From CAVSQX01 sp963730225 (GTDB taxonomy: Bacteria; Planctomycetota; Phycisphaerae; Tepidisphaerales; Tepidisphaeraceae), in assembly GCA_963730225.1 (NCBI GenBank), contig CAVSQX010000003.1, positions 1 to 64,000 on the forward strand: a DNA stretch of 64,000 nucleotides, given 5' to 3'. Below the pieces are notes generated by a model. The model worked only from the letters and a program-made list of their open reading frames with translations, ran no database searches and was not told the DNA's origin. A program made the position numbers and the translations under genes. Each line of letters begins with the position of its first letter. Positions within the stretch are counted from its first letter, which is position 1. This document shows positions 50,127 through 59,487 of the stretch, piece by piece.

Positions 50127-52916
50127 GTGAATTTTAGGCTTCGGCGGGCGGCAGAGGGATATCTCGTGGGCGGATTGCTGAAAGTTGTTGCGGTCAGCGC
50201 ATTGCTAGGCTTGTCGCAGGCCTCACTGCTCAGGGCGGAAGACTCGCGAAAAGAAAGACCGACCGTGAGCATGCCTGGGCAGACGACGCTGGACGTTGCT
50301 GGCCACCTCGGCATCCCAGTTGTCATTACCAATCCAACCTATGAATCTGTTCCCGTCGCCGTGGAATTCCAAATCCAACAGGACTCAGCGTTCTATTCCA
50401 AGCCGCCGCCCGATGTGCTCTATGGCGATGACGTTGCCTTTGGATCGCGCAGCTGGGGCGAAATCGGGAACCAACCTGTAACTGAAAGCAACGAGATTTG
50501 GGGCAAAACGAACGGCCGGATCACCAGCATCAACGCGATGACCGACGGTGAACTATGGACCGAATTTGGCACCGTCTACAGCGGTCGAGATAAATGGCTC
50601 GAGGCGTTTGGCTACATCGACCTGGGAAAGAGTGTGCGCGTTGTACATATGACGGCGGACGTTGTGCGAGAGGCCAGCGCCATTGGAAAGGCGGACTTTT
50701 CCGCCAGCGCCGACGGAAAAACGTATCAGCCGATCCCCAGCCTGCAAGAGGTCGATTTTGTCAAAGGTCTGGGTCGGCAGGAGATTGACGTCCCCGTGCC
50801 GTTTGAAGCGCGTTTCATCCGCTTTCGGTTGCATCATGATGGACAGCGCGTTCCCTATTTCCGGTACCCGGCCGAGTTCCATGTCTATGCAGGATCGAAC
50901 GAAACCACGGGGCAGTTTCCCGAGGTTGGCGCAATAATTATGAGCGGCAGGCTCACACGATCGATCGGCGCCCACGAGTCAAAAACGGTAACGCTGGGGG
51001 ACGACAGAACACTTACAACGGGAGCCTATTTCGTCGTCGTAAGGGCAACCTTCGGCGACCGCGCTCAACTTGCGTATGGTCATATCTTTGTGATGCCACC
51101 GGCCATGCAACGAATTGGGCCCGGTTCTCGGTTTGGAATCAACGTCGTGGATTCGAGCAATGTCGACGCCCTTCGCCGACAAGGCAACGGATCGATACAT
51201 ATTGAACTCAATTGGCCGGCTATCTCGCCAAGTCCCGGGATATACAATTTCGGCAATCCTACGTCTGGCACCGAAGTCAGCGTCGACCATACCTTGCGGA
51301 CGTACCATGACGCCGGTTTCACGATTCTTCCGTGCCTTTGTGTTACCCCTGGCTATCTTCTTGCGCCTTCTCCGAATAACGCGCCGGCCACCGCCGGATC
51401 CAGTCCGCCCACGGATTTGAGCCGCTTTGGTGAATTCGCATTCCAAACGGCCGCCCGATATGGCCATACCAAACAACGCTCGGACAACCTATTGACGAAT
51501 GACCAAGCATCCGGCCTTGGTTATTCGGATACGTTCGAACTTTGGAACGAGCCCAACACTGACAATACCGGTCGCACCGCCTGGAAAGGCTCCCTGGCCG
51601 GCTACTATACGCTGTTTCGACTCGGCGCGGATGCGGTGAAAAGAGCCGATCCGGATGCGAAGATCGCCAACGGTGGCTGGTCCCATGCGGAATTGCCGAT
51701 CCTCGAAACGATGCGGACATTCAAATATCCGGATGGAAAATGTCCGCTCGATTTTACTGATGTGTTAAGTGTCCACTACTTCTCGTTTCGAGTCGACCCG
51801 GAGCTTGCCACGGTCTATGATATTTCGCATCACCACGAATACCTTCCTTACGAGAGGACCGTCGAGCAAGATTTGCAGGACATGGTTGCGTGGCGTGACC
51901 GAAATAAGCCGAACATGCCAATTTGGATTACCGAGGAAGGCCATGACAGCATGAACGTCGAGGAACGGCTCCAGGCTTGTTGGCTGGTTCGCGGAGCGCT
52001 CACCGCGTTGGCGGTCGGTGTTGACAAAGTTCAGATCTATCAGGCAAAAGGCGTAGGCGCATTTCAATCCGGCGCGACGGGTCTGCTCCGTGATGACAAC
52101 TCGTTGAAGCCAGCCTGGTTCACCCTGGCGACGCTGATGCGCCAATTCGATGGCATAGTCGGGGGTGCTCGAAGGCTGCCGACAGACGAGAGTATGCGCG
52201 CGTATTTATGGCAGCGCGGCGATAAGTTTGTTGTGACCGCCTGGGCGCTCAACGGCACTCAAAAGTTCGTTATGCACCTGGGCCGATGCACCGTCACCGA
52301 CGCCTTTGGCGCGTCGAGGTCCATGAATATTCAAGAATCCGTGAATCTAACAGAGTTCCCGATCTACATTACCGACTTCGTGGAAAGTGCAGCCGTCATG
52401 AAACTGAATGAGACGGCCGATCTATTTGCGGAGGAACAACGGCAGGAGACCGATCGCGAGGCTGGCCTCCGGGCGTATCTGTTCAAGTTCGGTCGAAATC
52501 CGCGTACTGCAACGATACGAATTGGCAATATCCGAACGTTTATTCCGGTTGCGGCGGCCGACAAATACGATGATTCCAAAGGCTACGGTTTTGAAACCGG
52601 CAGGCTTACGGATACCTCAGTGCCCTATTATCAAAACCCGTTGACCGATACCGGCGTCAAAGCGCCAGCCGGAACCCGTTTCACGTTCAAGGCCACGCCG
52701 GGGCACTATTCGCTGAAATTGTGCGTTCGTCCTCCGGAGAGTCCCATTGTATTTACGGGACTGGACGGCGAGGACCAAATCGTCAAAGGCTCACGAAGTG
52801 ACCTCATTTCGAGCGCGGCACTGGATGTCGGCCAGAAGCCGGTAACGGTGAAGACTTCTTCGACGTGCGAATTGGTATGGATGGATCTTTGTCAAACCGT
52901 GCCAGGGAATAACTGA
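50127..52916 (+). CDS. Secreted clan-A-like glycoside hydrolase with discoidin-like N-terminal modules
   Basis: The 929-residue exported protein has a signal peptide (GGLLKVVAVSALLGLSQASLLRA). Two beta-sandwich regions include discoidin-like FGYIDLGKSVRVVHMTADV and FEARFIRFRLHHDG. The TIM barrel follows from about residue 330, with acid/base Glu475 (FELWNEPN) and nucleophile Glu603 (IWITEEGHD). A beta domain closes the C-terminus, with IPVAAADKYDDSKGYGF near residue 810. It mirrors the divergent paralogue at 46753 module by module, but its frame is intact. It is probably an exo- or endo-acting glycosidase on a complex polysaccharide; no family can be fixed by eye. GH172 and an oxidoreductase gene follow in the same direction. 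Confidence 0.85.
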   Translation: MNFRLRRAAEGYLVGGLLKVVAVSALLGLSQASLLRAEDSRKERPTVSMPGQTTLDVAGHLGIPVVITNPTYESVPVAVEFQIQQDSAFYSKPPPDVLYGDDVAFGSRSWGEIGNQPVTESNEIWGKTNGRITSINAMTDGELWTEFGTVYSGRDKWLEAFGYIDLGKSVRVVHMTADVVREASAIGKADFSASADGKTYQPIPSLQEVDFVKGLGRQEIDVPVPFEARFIRFRLHHDGQRVPYFRYPAEFHVYAGSNETTGQFPEVGAIIMSGRLTRSIGAHESKTVTLGDDRTLTTGAYFVVVRATFGDRAQLAYGHIFVMPPAMQRIGPGSRFGINVVDSSNVDALRRQGNGSIHIELNWPAISPSPGIYNFGNPTSGTEVSVDHTLRTYHDAGFTILPCLCVTPGYLLAPSPNNAPATAGSSPPTDLSRFGEFAFQTAARYGHTKQRSDNLLTNDQASGLGYSDTFELWNEPNTDNTGRTAWKGSLAGYYTLFRLGADAVKRADPDAKIANGGWSHAELPILETMRTFKYPDGKCPLDFTDVLSVHYFSFRVDPELATVYDISHHHEYLPYERTVEQDLQDMVAWRDRNKPNMPIWITEEGHDSMNVEERLQACWLVRGALTALAVGVDKVQIYQAKGVGAFQSGATGLLRDDNSLKPAWFTLATLMRQFDGIVGGARRLPTDESMRAYLWQRGDKFVVTAWALNGTQKFVMHLGRCTVTDAFGASRSMNIQESVNLTEFPIYITDFVESAAVMKLNETADLFAEEQRQETDREAGLRAYLFKFGRNPRTATIRIGNIRTFIPVAAADKYDDSKGYGFETGRLTDTSVPYYQNPLTDTGVKAPAGTRFTFKATPGHYSLKLCVRPPESPIVFTGLDGEDQIVKGSRSDLISSAALDVGQKPVTVKTSSTCELVWMDLCQTVPGNN

Positions 52917-52964
52917 GCGCGAGTTTTTAACGTATCAACACAATCACTGCTGGAGAATCACAAA

Positions 52965-54092
52965 ATGAACGGGATGTATCCGCTGTTTGTAGCACCGCAA
53001 GGGATCGAGACTCGCTGGGCGACTGCAGAAAACGTGTTCGGCGTAAAAGGCGAGGGCGGAACGGTCAACAGGGGGCGCAAGGGATTGCCCGCCATCCGGG
53101 ACGTCGCACCCGGAAGCCAACACACGCTGGCCGAAGTAACCGGAGTTAGCGGTATCGTTCGACGCATCTGGATCACGATCAACAGTCGCAATGCGAAGAT
53201 GCTTCGAGGTCTTCGGCTCGACTTTTACTGGGACGGCGCGTCGCGTCCGGCCGCCAGCGTGCCGATTGGTGACTTCTTTGGTCATGTTCTCGGCTGCATG
53301 GCGACTTTCCAATCGGCACTGCTGAGCAGTCCGGAAGGCCGGAGTTTTAATTGCTATATACCCATGCCGTTCCGTAAGGGAATGAAAATCACACTTACCA
53401 ACGAGACGGCGGATAATCTGGAAATGCTTTTCTTTGAAGTGGATTACACCATCGGCGATTCGTTGGGAGATGATGCACTATACTTCCACGCTTATTGGAG
53501 CAGGCAGCAACACACCACGATGCAGCAGGATTACGAGCTGCTGCCGAAGGTTCAGGGGCGGGGGAGGCTTCTTGCTACGACGATTGGCGTCATTGCCAAC
53601 ATGCGCTCGTATGGCCATTCGTGGTGGGGCGAGGGTGAGGTGAAAGTCTATCTTGATGGCGATCATGAATTGCCAACCCTCTGCGGGACCGGGACGGAAG
53701 ATTATATTGGGACCGGGTGGTGTCAGGGGCGATTCGATAATCTGTATCAAGGATGCCAGTTGGCTGACGACGCGAAGTTCTGGTACGGGCTCTATCGGCA
53801 GCACATTCCAGATCCGATTTATTTTGCCCGGGACATTCGAATGACTATCCAGCAAATCGGTTGCTGGGATCCGAACTCGAAAGCGTACTTGTATCATGCG
53901 CAAACCCCCATCTACGCAACGGGCGCGGGCCGAGTCCGACTTGATCTTTCTCAAGCGAATAACAAACAGTCATATGGATTATTCGAGCGTGAGAATGACG
54001 ACTGGTCGAGTTGTGCCTATTTTTATCTCGATCGGCCGGAAAATGATCTGCCCGGCTTGGCGCCGGTGAGCGAACGCACCGAAGGGCTTTGA
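52965..54092 (+). CDS. GH172 (DUF2961) glycoside hydrolase-like protein
   Basis: This 375-residue DUF2961 protein has the defining blocks GGTVNRGRKGLPAIRD, FYWDGASRPAASVPIGDFFG, FNCYIPMPFRKGMKI and LCGTGTEDYIGTGW, the last carrying a conserved acidic residue of the active site. Characterised GH172 enzymes act on furanosides (alpha-D-fructofuranose dianhydrides and D-arabinofuranose). No signal peptide is seen, so it is probably cytosolic. It starts 48 bases after the glycosidase gene and is followed by a Gfo/Idh/MocA oxidoreductase, suggesting one catabolic operon for a furanose-containing glycan. Confidence 0.88.
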   Translation: MNGMYPLFVAPQGIETRWATAENVFGVKGEGGTVNRGRKGLPAIRDVAPGSQHTLAEVTGVSGIVRRIWITINSRNAKMLRGLRLDFYWDGASRPAASVPIGDFFGHVLGCMATFQSALLSSPEGRSFNCYIPMPFRKGMKITLTNETADNLEMLFFEVDYTIGDSLGDDALYFHAYWSRQQHTTMQQDYELLPKVQGRGRLLATTIGVIANMRSYGHSWWGEGEVKVYLDGDHELPTLCGTGTEDYIGTGWCQGRFDNLYQGCQLADDAKFWYGLYRQHIPDPIYFARDIRMTIQQIGCWDPNSKAYLYHAQTPIYATGAGRVRLDLSQANNKQSYGLFERENDDWSSCAYFYLDRPENDLPGLAPVSERTEGL

Positions 54093-54110
54093 AGTCGCAA
54101 GGCGGATCTT

Positions 54111-55149
54111 ATGGACTCAAAAGTGAAATGGGGTATCATCAGCACCGGCGAAATCGCGCAGACGCTGGCGATGCGCCATGCTCGTCAGCCGTAGCGGCGA
54201 GTTGGTCGCCGTGGGAAGCCGAGACGTTGCGAAGGCGAAGGCATTTGCGGAAAAGTACGGTGACGGACACTGCACGCCGTATGGAGCCTATGAGGGGTTA
54301 CTTGCGGATCCGAGCGTGCAGGCAGTCTATATCGCCACGCTGCATCCGTCGCATGCGATGTGGGCGATCAAATCGGCTGAAGCGGGTAAGCATGTTCTGG
54401 TTGAAAAGCCCATGGCCATGAACGCGCGGCAGGCGAAGGCGATCATCGACGCCGCATCACAACATCGCGTGTTCCTGATGGAAGCATTCATGTACCGATG
54501 CCATCCTCTTGTTCACAAGTTGGTCGAGTTATTGAAGGAAGGAGCTATCGGTCAGTTGCAGGTGATTCACGCCTCGTTTTGCTATCGCGCCGACTTCGAT
54601 GCAAAGCGCCGTCAATTCAACAAGGAGATGGGCGGCGGCGGAATACTGGACGTGGGCTGCTATCCCGTGTCGCTGGCGCGGCTGCTGGCTGGCGCGGCAG
54701 CGGGCAAGGAGTTTATCAATCCGATCGAAGTCAAAGGGATCGGTCATATCGAAGCGACGGGCGTCGACGGGTACGCCTTGGCCATTTTGCGATTCCCGAA
54801 CGATGTGATGGCACACCTCACCTGCGGGGTCGCGCTCGCTCAAGAACGGGCAGCGCGGCTGTTCGGTACGGAGGGTCATATTTTCGTGCCCAGCCCCTGG
54901 ATGTCCAACCGTGCAGGACCCGATCGCGGAACAATTGTCGTTTCTCGAAAGGGGGAACCGAAGCCGCGCGAATTCATCCTTGAGCCGCCGGTTTCGTCAT
55001 TTGCGCTTGAGATCGATCTGGTCGGCGACGCGATCGCCGCCGGGGCAAGCCAAATCTCCGCGATGAGCTGGAACGATTCGCTTGGCAATATGGCCACCCT
55101 TGATGCCTGGCGGCGGGAGGTAGAAGTGGCTTACGACGTCGAGCGTTGA
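54111..55149 (+). CDS. Gfo/Idh/MocA-family oxidoreductase, apparent frameshift near 54168-54175
   Basis: ATG 54111 opens the Rossmann start MDSKVKWGIISTGEIAQT and runs into a stop after about 27 codons. The conserved continuation (AMLVSRSGELVAVGSRD, then HPSHAMWAIKSAEAGKHV and EKPMAMNARQ) is one frame over from about 54172. One surplus base in CTGGCGATGCGCC explains it. The corrected protein is about 345 residues, the normal size of NAD(P)-dependent sugar dehydrogenases with an N-terminal Rossmann and a C-terminal alpha/beta domain (DVGCYPVSLARLL). It probably oxidises a sugar released by the two upstream hydrolases. Confidence 0.85.
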
Positions 55150-55375
55150 TGGATGCAAGTCGGTGCGAGCAGATCGTCGGAAGCCGGTTTTCAGCATGCT
55201 CGGTTCGTATTTGGCCCCGATCAACTTTAATTGAATCTCAAACCGCGCGTGTTGATCGGCTGAAGGCCAGCGCCCTTCGGTCATCCATTCCCATTCATCG
55301 GCGCGGAATCGATTAGATTCCCTTATGGTTGCGGCGAATTGCAACGGCCACAAGGAGCTGGAGATGATTTCGATC

Positions 55376-56488
55376 TCAGTCAAGCACGACTTCCTTGCCT
55401 TTCGCTGCGGAACGATAAATGCCATCGAGCATCGTTTGGACGGCCATACCTGCCTCACCCGGCGCACGCAGAGTCGCATTGTTCAGGCATGCGTCGACAA
55501 AATTTCGAAGTTTGAGTGAAAACAAACCGGCGAAATCGACTTTGCCGCCCACATACGCCGGCTGGCTGTTGAGCATAGTCCCGGCCCTGTCACCAAAGAT
55601 AGCCGGGGGATCCCAAGTGGCTCCGCCGTTCCTTCCCATGACGACAAAGTTCCAAATATCCTTTTCAATGTGAGCTACAAACGAGGCCTCGATCTGAAGG
55701 ATCGCGCCGTTCTCGAATCGGATTTGCCCAACCGCCAAATCCTCGACGGTATACGTTTTATAATCCCAGTTGGGCCAATGGCTCGCGACATCGCTTTTCT
55801 TGTTTCCCAGATACGTCCAGACATTCCCGCTTGCGGCAACCGGTTTGGGGGAGCCCATCACATAATGCGCCATCTCGATCACGTGGACTCCGATGTCGAT
55901 CATTGGCCCACCCCCCTGTAATTCCTTTCGGCCAAAAACACCCCAATTGGGAATCCCGCGACGGCGAAGAGCCTGGCACTTCACAAACATCACGTCTCCA
56001 AAATGGCCGCCGTCTCGGGCTCGAACAAGAAAATCGCTGTTAGGATGAAATCGGTACTGAAAGCCGGCGGCAAGCTTTCGCCGATTTTTCGCCGCAGCAT
56101 CGATCATCTTCTTGCACTGGTTCGACTCCAAGGCCATTGGCTTTTCCACCATCACATGCGCCTTGGCGTTCGACGAATCGATCGCCGGTTGCGCGTGAAC
56201 CGCGTTGGGCGTGCAAATGATGACCGCCTGCGGCTTCACCTCGGCGAGCATTTTTCGCCAATCCGAGAAGTTTCGGGTCAAGCCCCAATTTTTCTGCATT
56301 GTCTTAAGACGGTCCGGGTTGATATCAACAGCGGCCACGACCTCCGCTTCCGGCATCGCTTTGAGCGCTCCCATGTGCACTTGCGCTATCGCCCCACACC
56401 CGATGATTGCAATCCGGAGTCTCTTACCGGTGTATGAATCATTTGCCACCACCGCCAACGATTCGGTCGAGACGCTTTTTTCAGACAT
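55376..56488 (-). CDS. Gfo/Idh/MocA-family oxidoreductase
   Basis: The 370-residue NAD(P)-dependent sugar/cyclitol dehydrogenase has the nucleotide site IAIIGCGAIAQVHMGAL, the EKP motif VEKPMALESNQCKKM and the catalytic helix GGPMIDIGVHVIEMAHYV, with its conserved His. It is intact and converges with the oxidoreductase gene that ends at 55149. It lies 92 bases downstream of the glycosidase-like gene at 56581 on the same strand, so the two may form a small operon. Confidence 0.92.
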   Translation of the reverse strand: MSEKSVSTESLAVVANDSYTGKRLRIAIIGCGAIAQVHMGALKAMPEAEVVAAVDINPDRLKTMQKNWGLTRNFSDWRKMLAEVKPQAVIICTPNAVHAQPAIDSSNAKAHVMVEKPMALESNQCKKMIDAAAKNRRKLAAGFQYRFHPNSDFLVRARDGGHFGDVMFVKCQALRRRGIPNWGVFGRKELQGGGPMIDIGVHVIEMAHYVMGSPKPVAASGNVWTYLGNKKSDVASHWPNWDYKTYTVEDLAVGQIRFENGAILQIEASFVAHIEKDIWNFVVMGRNGGATWDPPAIFGDRAGTMLNSQPAYVGGKVDFAGLFSLKLRNFVDACLNNATLRAPGEAGMAVQTMLDGIYRSAAKGKEVVLD

Positions 56489-56580
56489 TTCCAGAATCCC
56501 TTATTTTGGAGTTGTTCGTAATCAACACAGAAGTTTGATAAATCGGACTTCCTGGCGCATCTACAGTCAAAAGTGACCCA

Positions 56581-57891
56581 TCAGCGCAATAGATACCGAA
56601 TGAAGACTGGGGAACCATCGACAGCCACTTGCAGTTTGCCATCTTGATACAGTCCAATTGGGATCGATGGCGCCGGAGACTCGGTCATAGCCAATCGTTC
56701 CACGTTGACGGGCTTCACCGGGAGATCGATCCATTGCTTGCTACTTTTTCCATCTTCCGTTGGCGACCAGACGACCAGCACATGGTCGTTTGCGTCCGCA
56801 CCTCGAACATAGTCGTAAGCAAAGAGGTTGCCTTCATCCCTCCGCACGATCCTGGCAAACCGATATTCGCCAAGGGTCTGGTACAAGTGCCGTAGCGCGT
56901 AGTAACTTGGCTTGGGTTTGGAATGTCTCATAATTCCACTGGCGCCATGAAATGTCGGTTCGTCCAAATCATCGAAAAAGAACAAATAAGCGCGATTCAG
57001 GTCCATGGCGGAGAAAAGGAGGAATGAGCGAACAATGTAATCAGCTTGTACCGAGTCTTCCAACGATGTCCACAACGGACGCGTTGTGCTCGACCGTTTT
57101 GTCGATGCGTCAAAGCCGAATTCCGTAATCCAGATTTCCTTGCCTGGCAAATTTATATTGCGGTAGTCAATGAGATCCTGAATGCCACTGAGATAATTGG
57201 TCCGCATGTTCTCGGGGTAGCTGTTCGCGGAACCGTCGGGCTGAACGGAATATCTGCGGATAGCGATGCAGTCAAAGTAGTTCTTCTCCGGCTGGAATTC
57301 TTTCAACCGGCGAGAATAAAGCTCGGTTTCCAAGCCGGCGACGCAAGTCACGACTTTCATCGCCGGGTCGCCGGTGTGAAAGCCCTTGGCCATATTTTCA
57401 AATATTTCGAGATAGGTGGCGTCGTCGTAGTCGTTTCGTATCTCGACTGAGCGAACCAGGTTGAGTCCTCGGGAACCAAGGCAGTCCGAGAAGGCTTTCC
57501 CGTATGCGTACGCCTGCTGGGAAATGCCAGTCCATTTGCTTGGCGGCATTGCCGCGGCGTTCCACTGAATGCAGGCGTCGATACGGAAACCGGCCTTGGT
57601 CCAGGCGCCGTACATTTCGCTCCAATCAACCCAACCTTCACCCTCGGAAATGGCCCCCTTGGGAAAGCGAGTCGGCGTTGCCGGATCACGTCCGATGTCC
57701 CACGCCAGATTGTGATAGTCGCGAACTTGCTCGCAAATCCCTTGATACGGGGTAGTTTCAAATGCCTTTGAGTGAACGCTTAGTCCGATAAAATCCTTCA
57801 TCAATGGCTTGACGTGAGCATTGGCTTGTAGTGCCGATGGGCGTGCCGCCGTGAGACATAACAGCAATCCCACAATGAGCTTATATCCCAT
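56581..57891 (-). CDS. Secreted TIM-barrel glycosidase-like protein with altered acid/base motif
   Basis: The 436-residue protein has a signal peptide (MGYKLIVGLLLCLTAARPS) and a clan-A-type barrel. The nucleophile strand is clear (EIWITEFGFDAST). The place where these enzymes carry Asn-Glu as acid/base reads SVEIRNDYDD, so Asp replaces the usual Glu after Asn. A C-terminal beta-sandwich follows, ending near FIRYLLR. ATG 57891 is chosen because the signal peptide starts there; the frame is open 39 codons upstream without a ribosome site. It is divergent from the sugar-transporter operon at 58056. It may be a catalytically altered hydrolase or a glycan-binding relative. Confidence 0.8.
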   Translation of the reverse strand: MGYKLIVGLLLCLTAARPSALQANAHVKPLMKDFIGLSVHSKAFETTPYQGICEQVRDYHNLAWDIGRDPATPTRFPKGAISEGEGWVDWSEMYGAWTKAGFRIDACIQWNAAAMPPSKWTGISQQAYAYGKAFSDCLGSRGLNLVRSVEIRNDYDDATYLEIFENMAKGFHTGDPAMKVVTCVAGLETELYSRRLKEFQPEKNYFDCIAIRRYSVQPDGSANSYPENMRTNYLSGIQDLIDYRNINLPGKEIWITEFGFDASTKRSSTTRPLWTSLEDSVQADYIVRSFLLFSAMDLNRAYLFFFDDLDEPTFHGASGIMRHSKPKPSYYALRHLYQTLGEYRFARIVRRDEGNLFAYDYVRGADANDHVLVVWSPTEDGKSSKQWIDLPVKPVNVERLAMTESPAPSIPIGLYQDGKLQVAVDGSPVFIRYLLR

Positions 57892-58055
57892 ATACCGTGC
57901 CAATTGAGTTCCAAGTGATGCATAGAAGCTGCGGCTTTGGCGTGACCTTGGCCGCGCGCCTATGGAATGCGCAAAGACAACTTCGTACAACAGTTGTTCA
58001 CAGTACATTAGTCAGAATCGTTCGTCAACAACGGAGCCATGACCCGAGGCACTTG
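57892..58055. promoter_or_regulatory. Divergent promoter region between a glycosidase-like gene and the sugar ABC operon
   Basis: These 164 bases separate divergent starts. GAGG before GTG 58056 is the ribosome site of the transporter operon. Common control of hydrolase and importer from this region is plausible; no operator is recognised. Confidence 0.4.
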
Positions 58056-59477
58056 GTGAATGCGATAAAGACCATTCTTGCCGCTGCGCTGTGCTTGAGC
58101 GGCGCGGTATTCCTGACTCGGGGCTCGGTTCCGCAGCCTCAGGTTCCGTCCGACTTTGTGGTCGTCGAATATTGGGAGAAATGGGTCGGCACGGAAGCAG
58201 CGCAGATGAATGTCATTGTGGACGATTTCAACAGAACGGTGGGCCGGCAGAAGAAAATCTATGTCCACTATATCTCGATGAGCAACATTGATCAGAAGAC
58301 GCTTGTTGCGATAGCGGGCGGGGTGCCCCCCGACATTGCCGGATTGTGGGATCTACAGGTTGCCCAGCTTGCGTCCCTCGGCGCCGTTTGTCCGCTTGAC
58401 GATCTGGCCGCGAGCCATGGTATTGGCCCCGACACTTATGTGCCGGTATGCTGGAACGGGTGCCGGTATGATGGTCACCTCTATGCATTGGTAAGCACGA
58501 CCGGATGCCTGGCACTCTATTATAACAAGCAGATATTCCAGAGTTGCGCCAGCGGATTGCGCGCTGCCGGCTTGGATCCCGATCGCCCGCCTCGTACCTT
58601 GGACGAATTGGACCAATACGCCGCCGTCCTCGATTCCAGGGATGCACAGGGGAATCTCGACCGCGCTGGTTATGTTCCGCTACAGAATATTTACATCCCG
58701 GTTATGCCGTTCTGGTTTGGCGATAATATTTTCGATCCGCAGACGCGAAAGTTCACGCTTACATCGCCCCAAACACTGGGGATGTTCCAGTGGATTGCCG
58801 GATACAGCCGGCGAGTCGGAGCTCGAACGCTGAATGATTTTCAGAGCGGCCTGGGCGCATATGATTCCCCCCAGAACCCTTTTCTCGCCGGCAAGCTAGC
58901 TATGCAGCAACACGGGCCGTGGCTCGCCAATTTTATCAACCACCTAAAGCCGTCGCTTTCGCAAGTGCTCGTCCCAACGAACGAGGAATGGAAGCTCGCG
59001 CATCGTACTGACAACTACGCGTGGGGCGTCGCACCTTTTCCGTCGGCCGTGCCTGAATTAACCGATGTGACGTACTGCGGATTTGATGTCTTCATGATTC
59101 CTGTCGGCGCTCGCCACAAAAATGAGGCGTTTGAGTTCATGGCTTACGTAAACCGTCAGGATGTTTCGGAGAAGCTCAACAAAATGCATTGCAAGAATTC
59201 GCCGCTTCGCGCCGTGAGCAAGGACTTTCTGGAAAACCATCCCAACCCTTATATCGAGATCTTTCAAAAACTGGCCTCCAGTCCAAATGCTCACGGCATC
59301 CCACCGGTGCCGATCTGGCCGGAGGTATCCAAGGAGCTTGTGGATGTTGCACAAGCCGTGGGAATTGAAGGAGTGAATCCATCGCAAGCACTGCAAGCGG
59401 CGCAGGCTCGCCTACAGGGTGAATACGACAGATTTCAAGCAAGAGAACAGGCACGAATCAACCTGGGGATACAGTAA
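58056..59477 (+). CDS. Sugar ABC transporter substrate-binding protein
   Basis: This family 1 extracellular solute-binding protein has about 473 residues. The N-terminal signal (IKTILAAALCLSGAVFLTRGS) is followed by VVEYWEKWVGTEAAQMNVIV and PDIAGLWDLQVAQLASLGAV, typical of the maltose/glycerol-phosphate class, and GKLAMQQHGPWLANFI. GTG 58056 is favoured by GAGG six bases upstream; the frame extends back without a signal peptide. The two permease genes follow immediately. The imported sugar is probably an oligosaccharide released by the neighbouring hydrolases, which is an inference. Confidence 0.9.
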   Translation: MNAIKTILAAALCLSGAVFLTRGSVPQPQVPSDFVVVEYWEKWVGTEAAQMNVIVDDFNRTVGRQKKIYVHYISMSNIDQKTLVAIAGGVPPDIAGLWDLQVAQLASLGAVCPLDDLAASHGIGPDTYVPVCWNGCRYDGHLYALVSTTGCLALYYNKQIFQSCASGLRAAGLDPDRPPRTLDELDQYAAVLDSRDAQGNLDRAGYVPLQNIYIPVMPFWFGDNIFDPQTRKFTLTSPQTLGMFQWIAGYSRRVGARTLNDFQSGLGAYDSPQNPFLAGKLAMQQHGPWLANFINHLKPSLSQVLVPTNEEWKLAHRTDNYAWGVAPFPSAVPELTDVTYCGFDVFMIPVGARHKNEAFEFMAYVNRQDVSEKLNKMHCKNSPLRAVSKDFLENHPNPYIEIFQKLASSPNAHGIPPVPIWPEVSKELVDVAQAVGIEGVNPSQALQAAQARLQGEYDRFQAREQARINLGIQ

Positions 59478-59487
59478 CAAACGCTCG

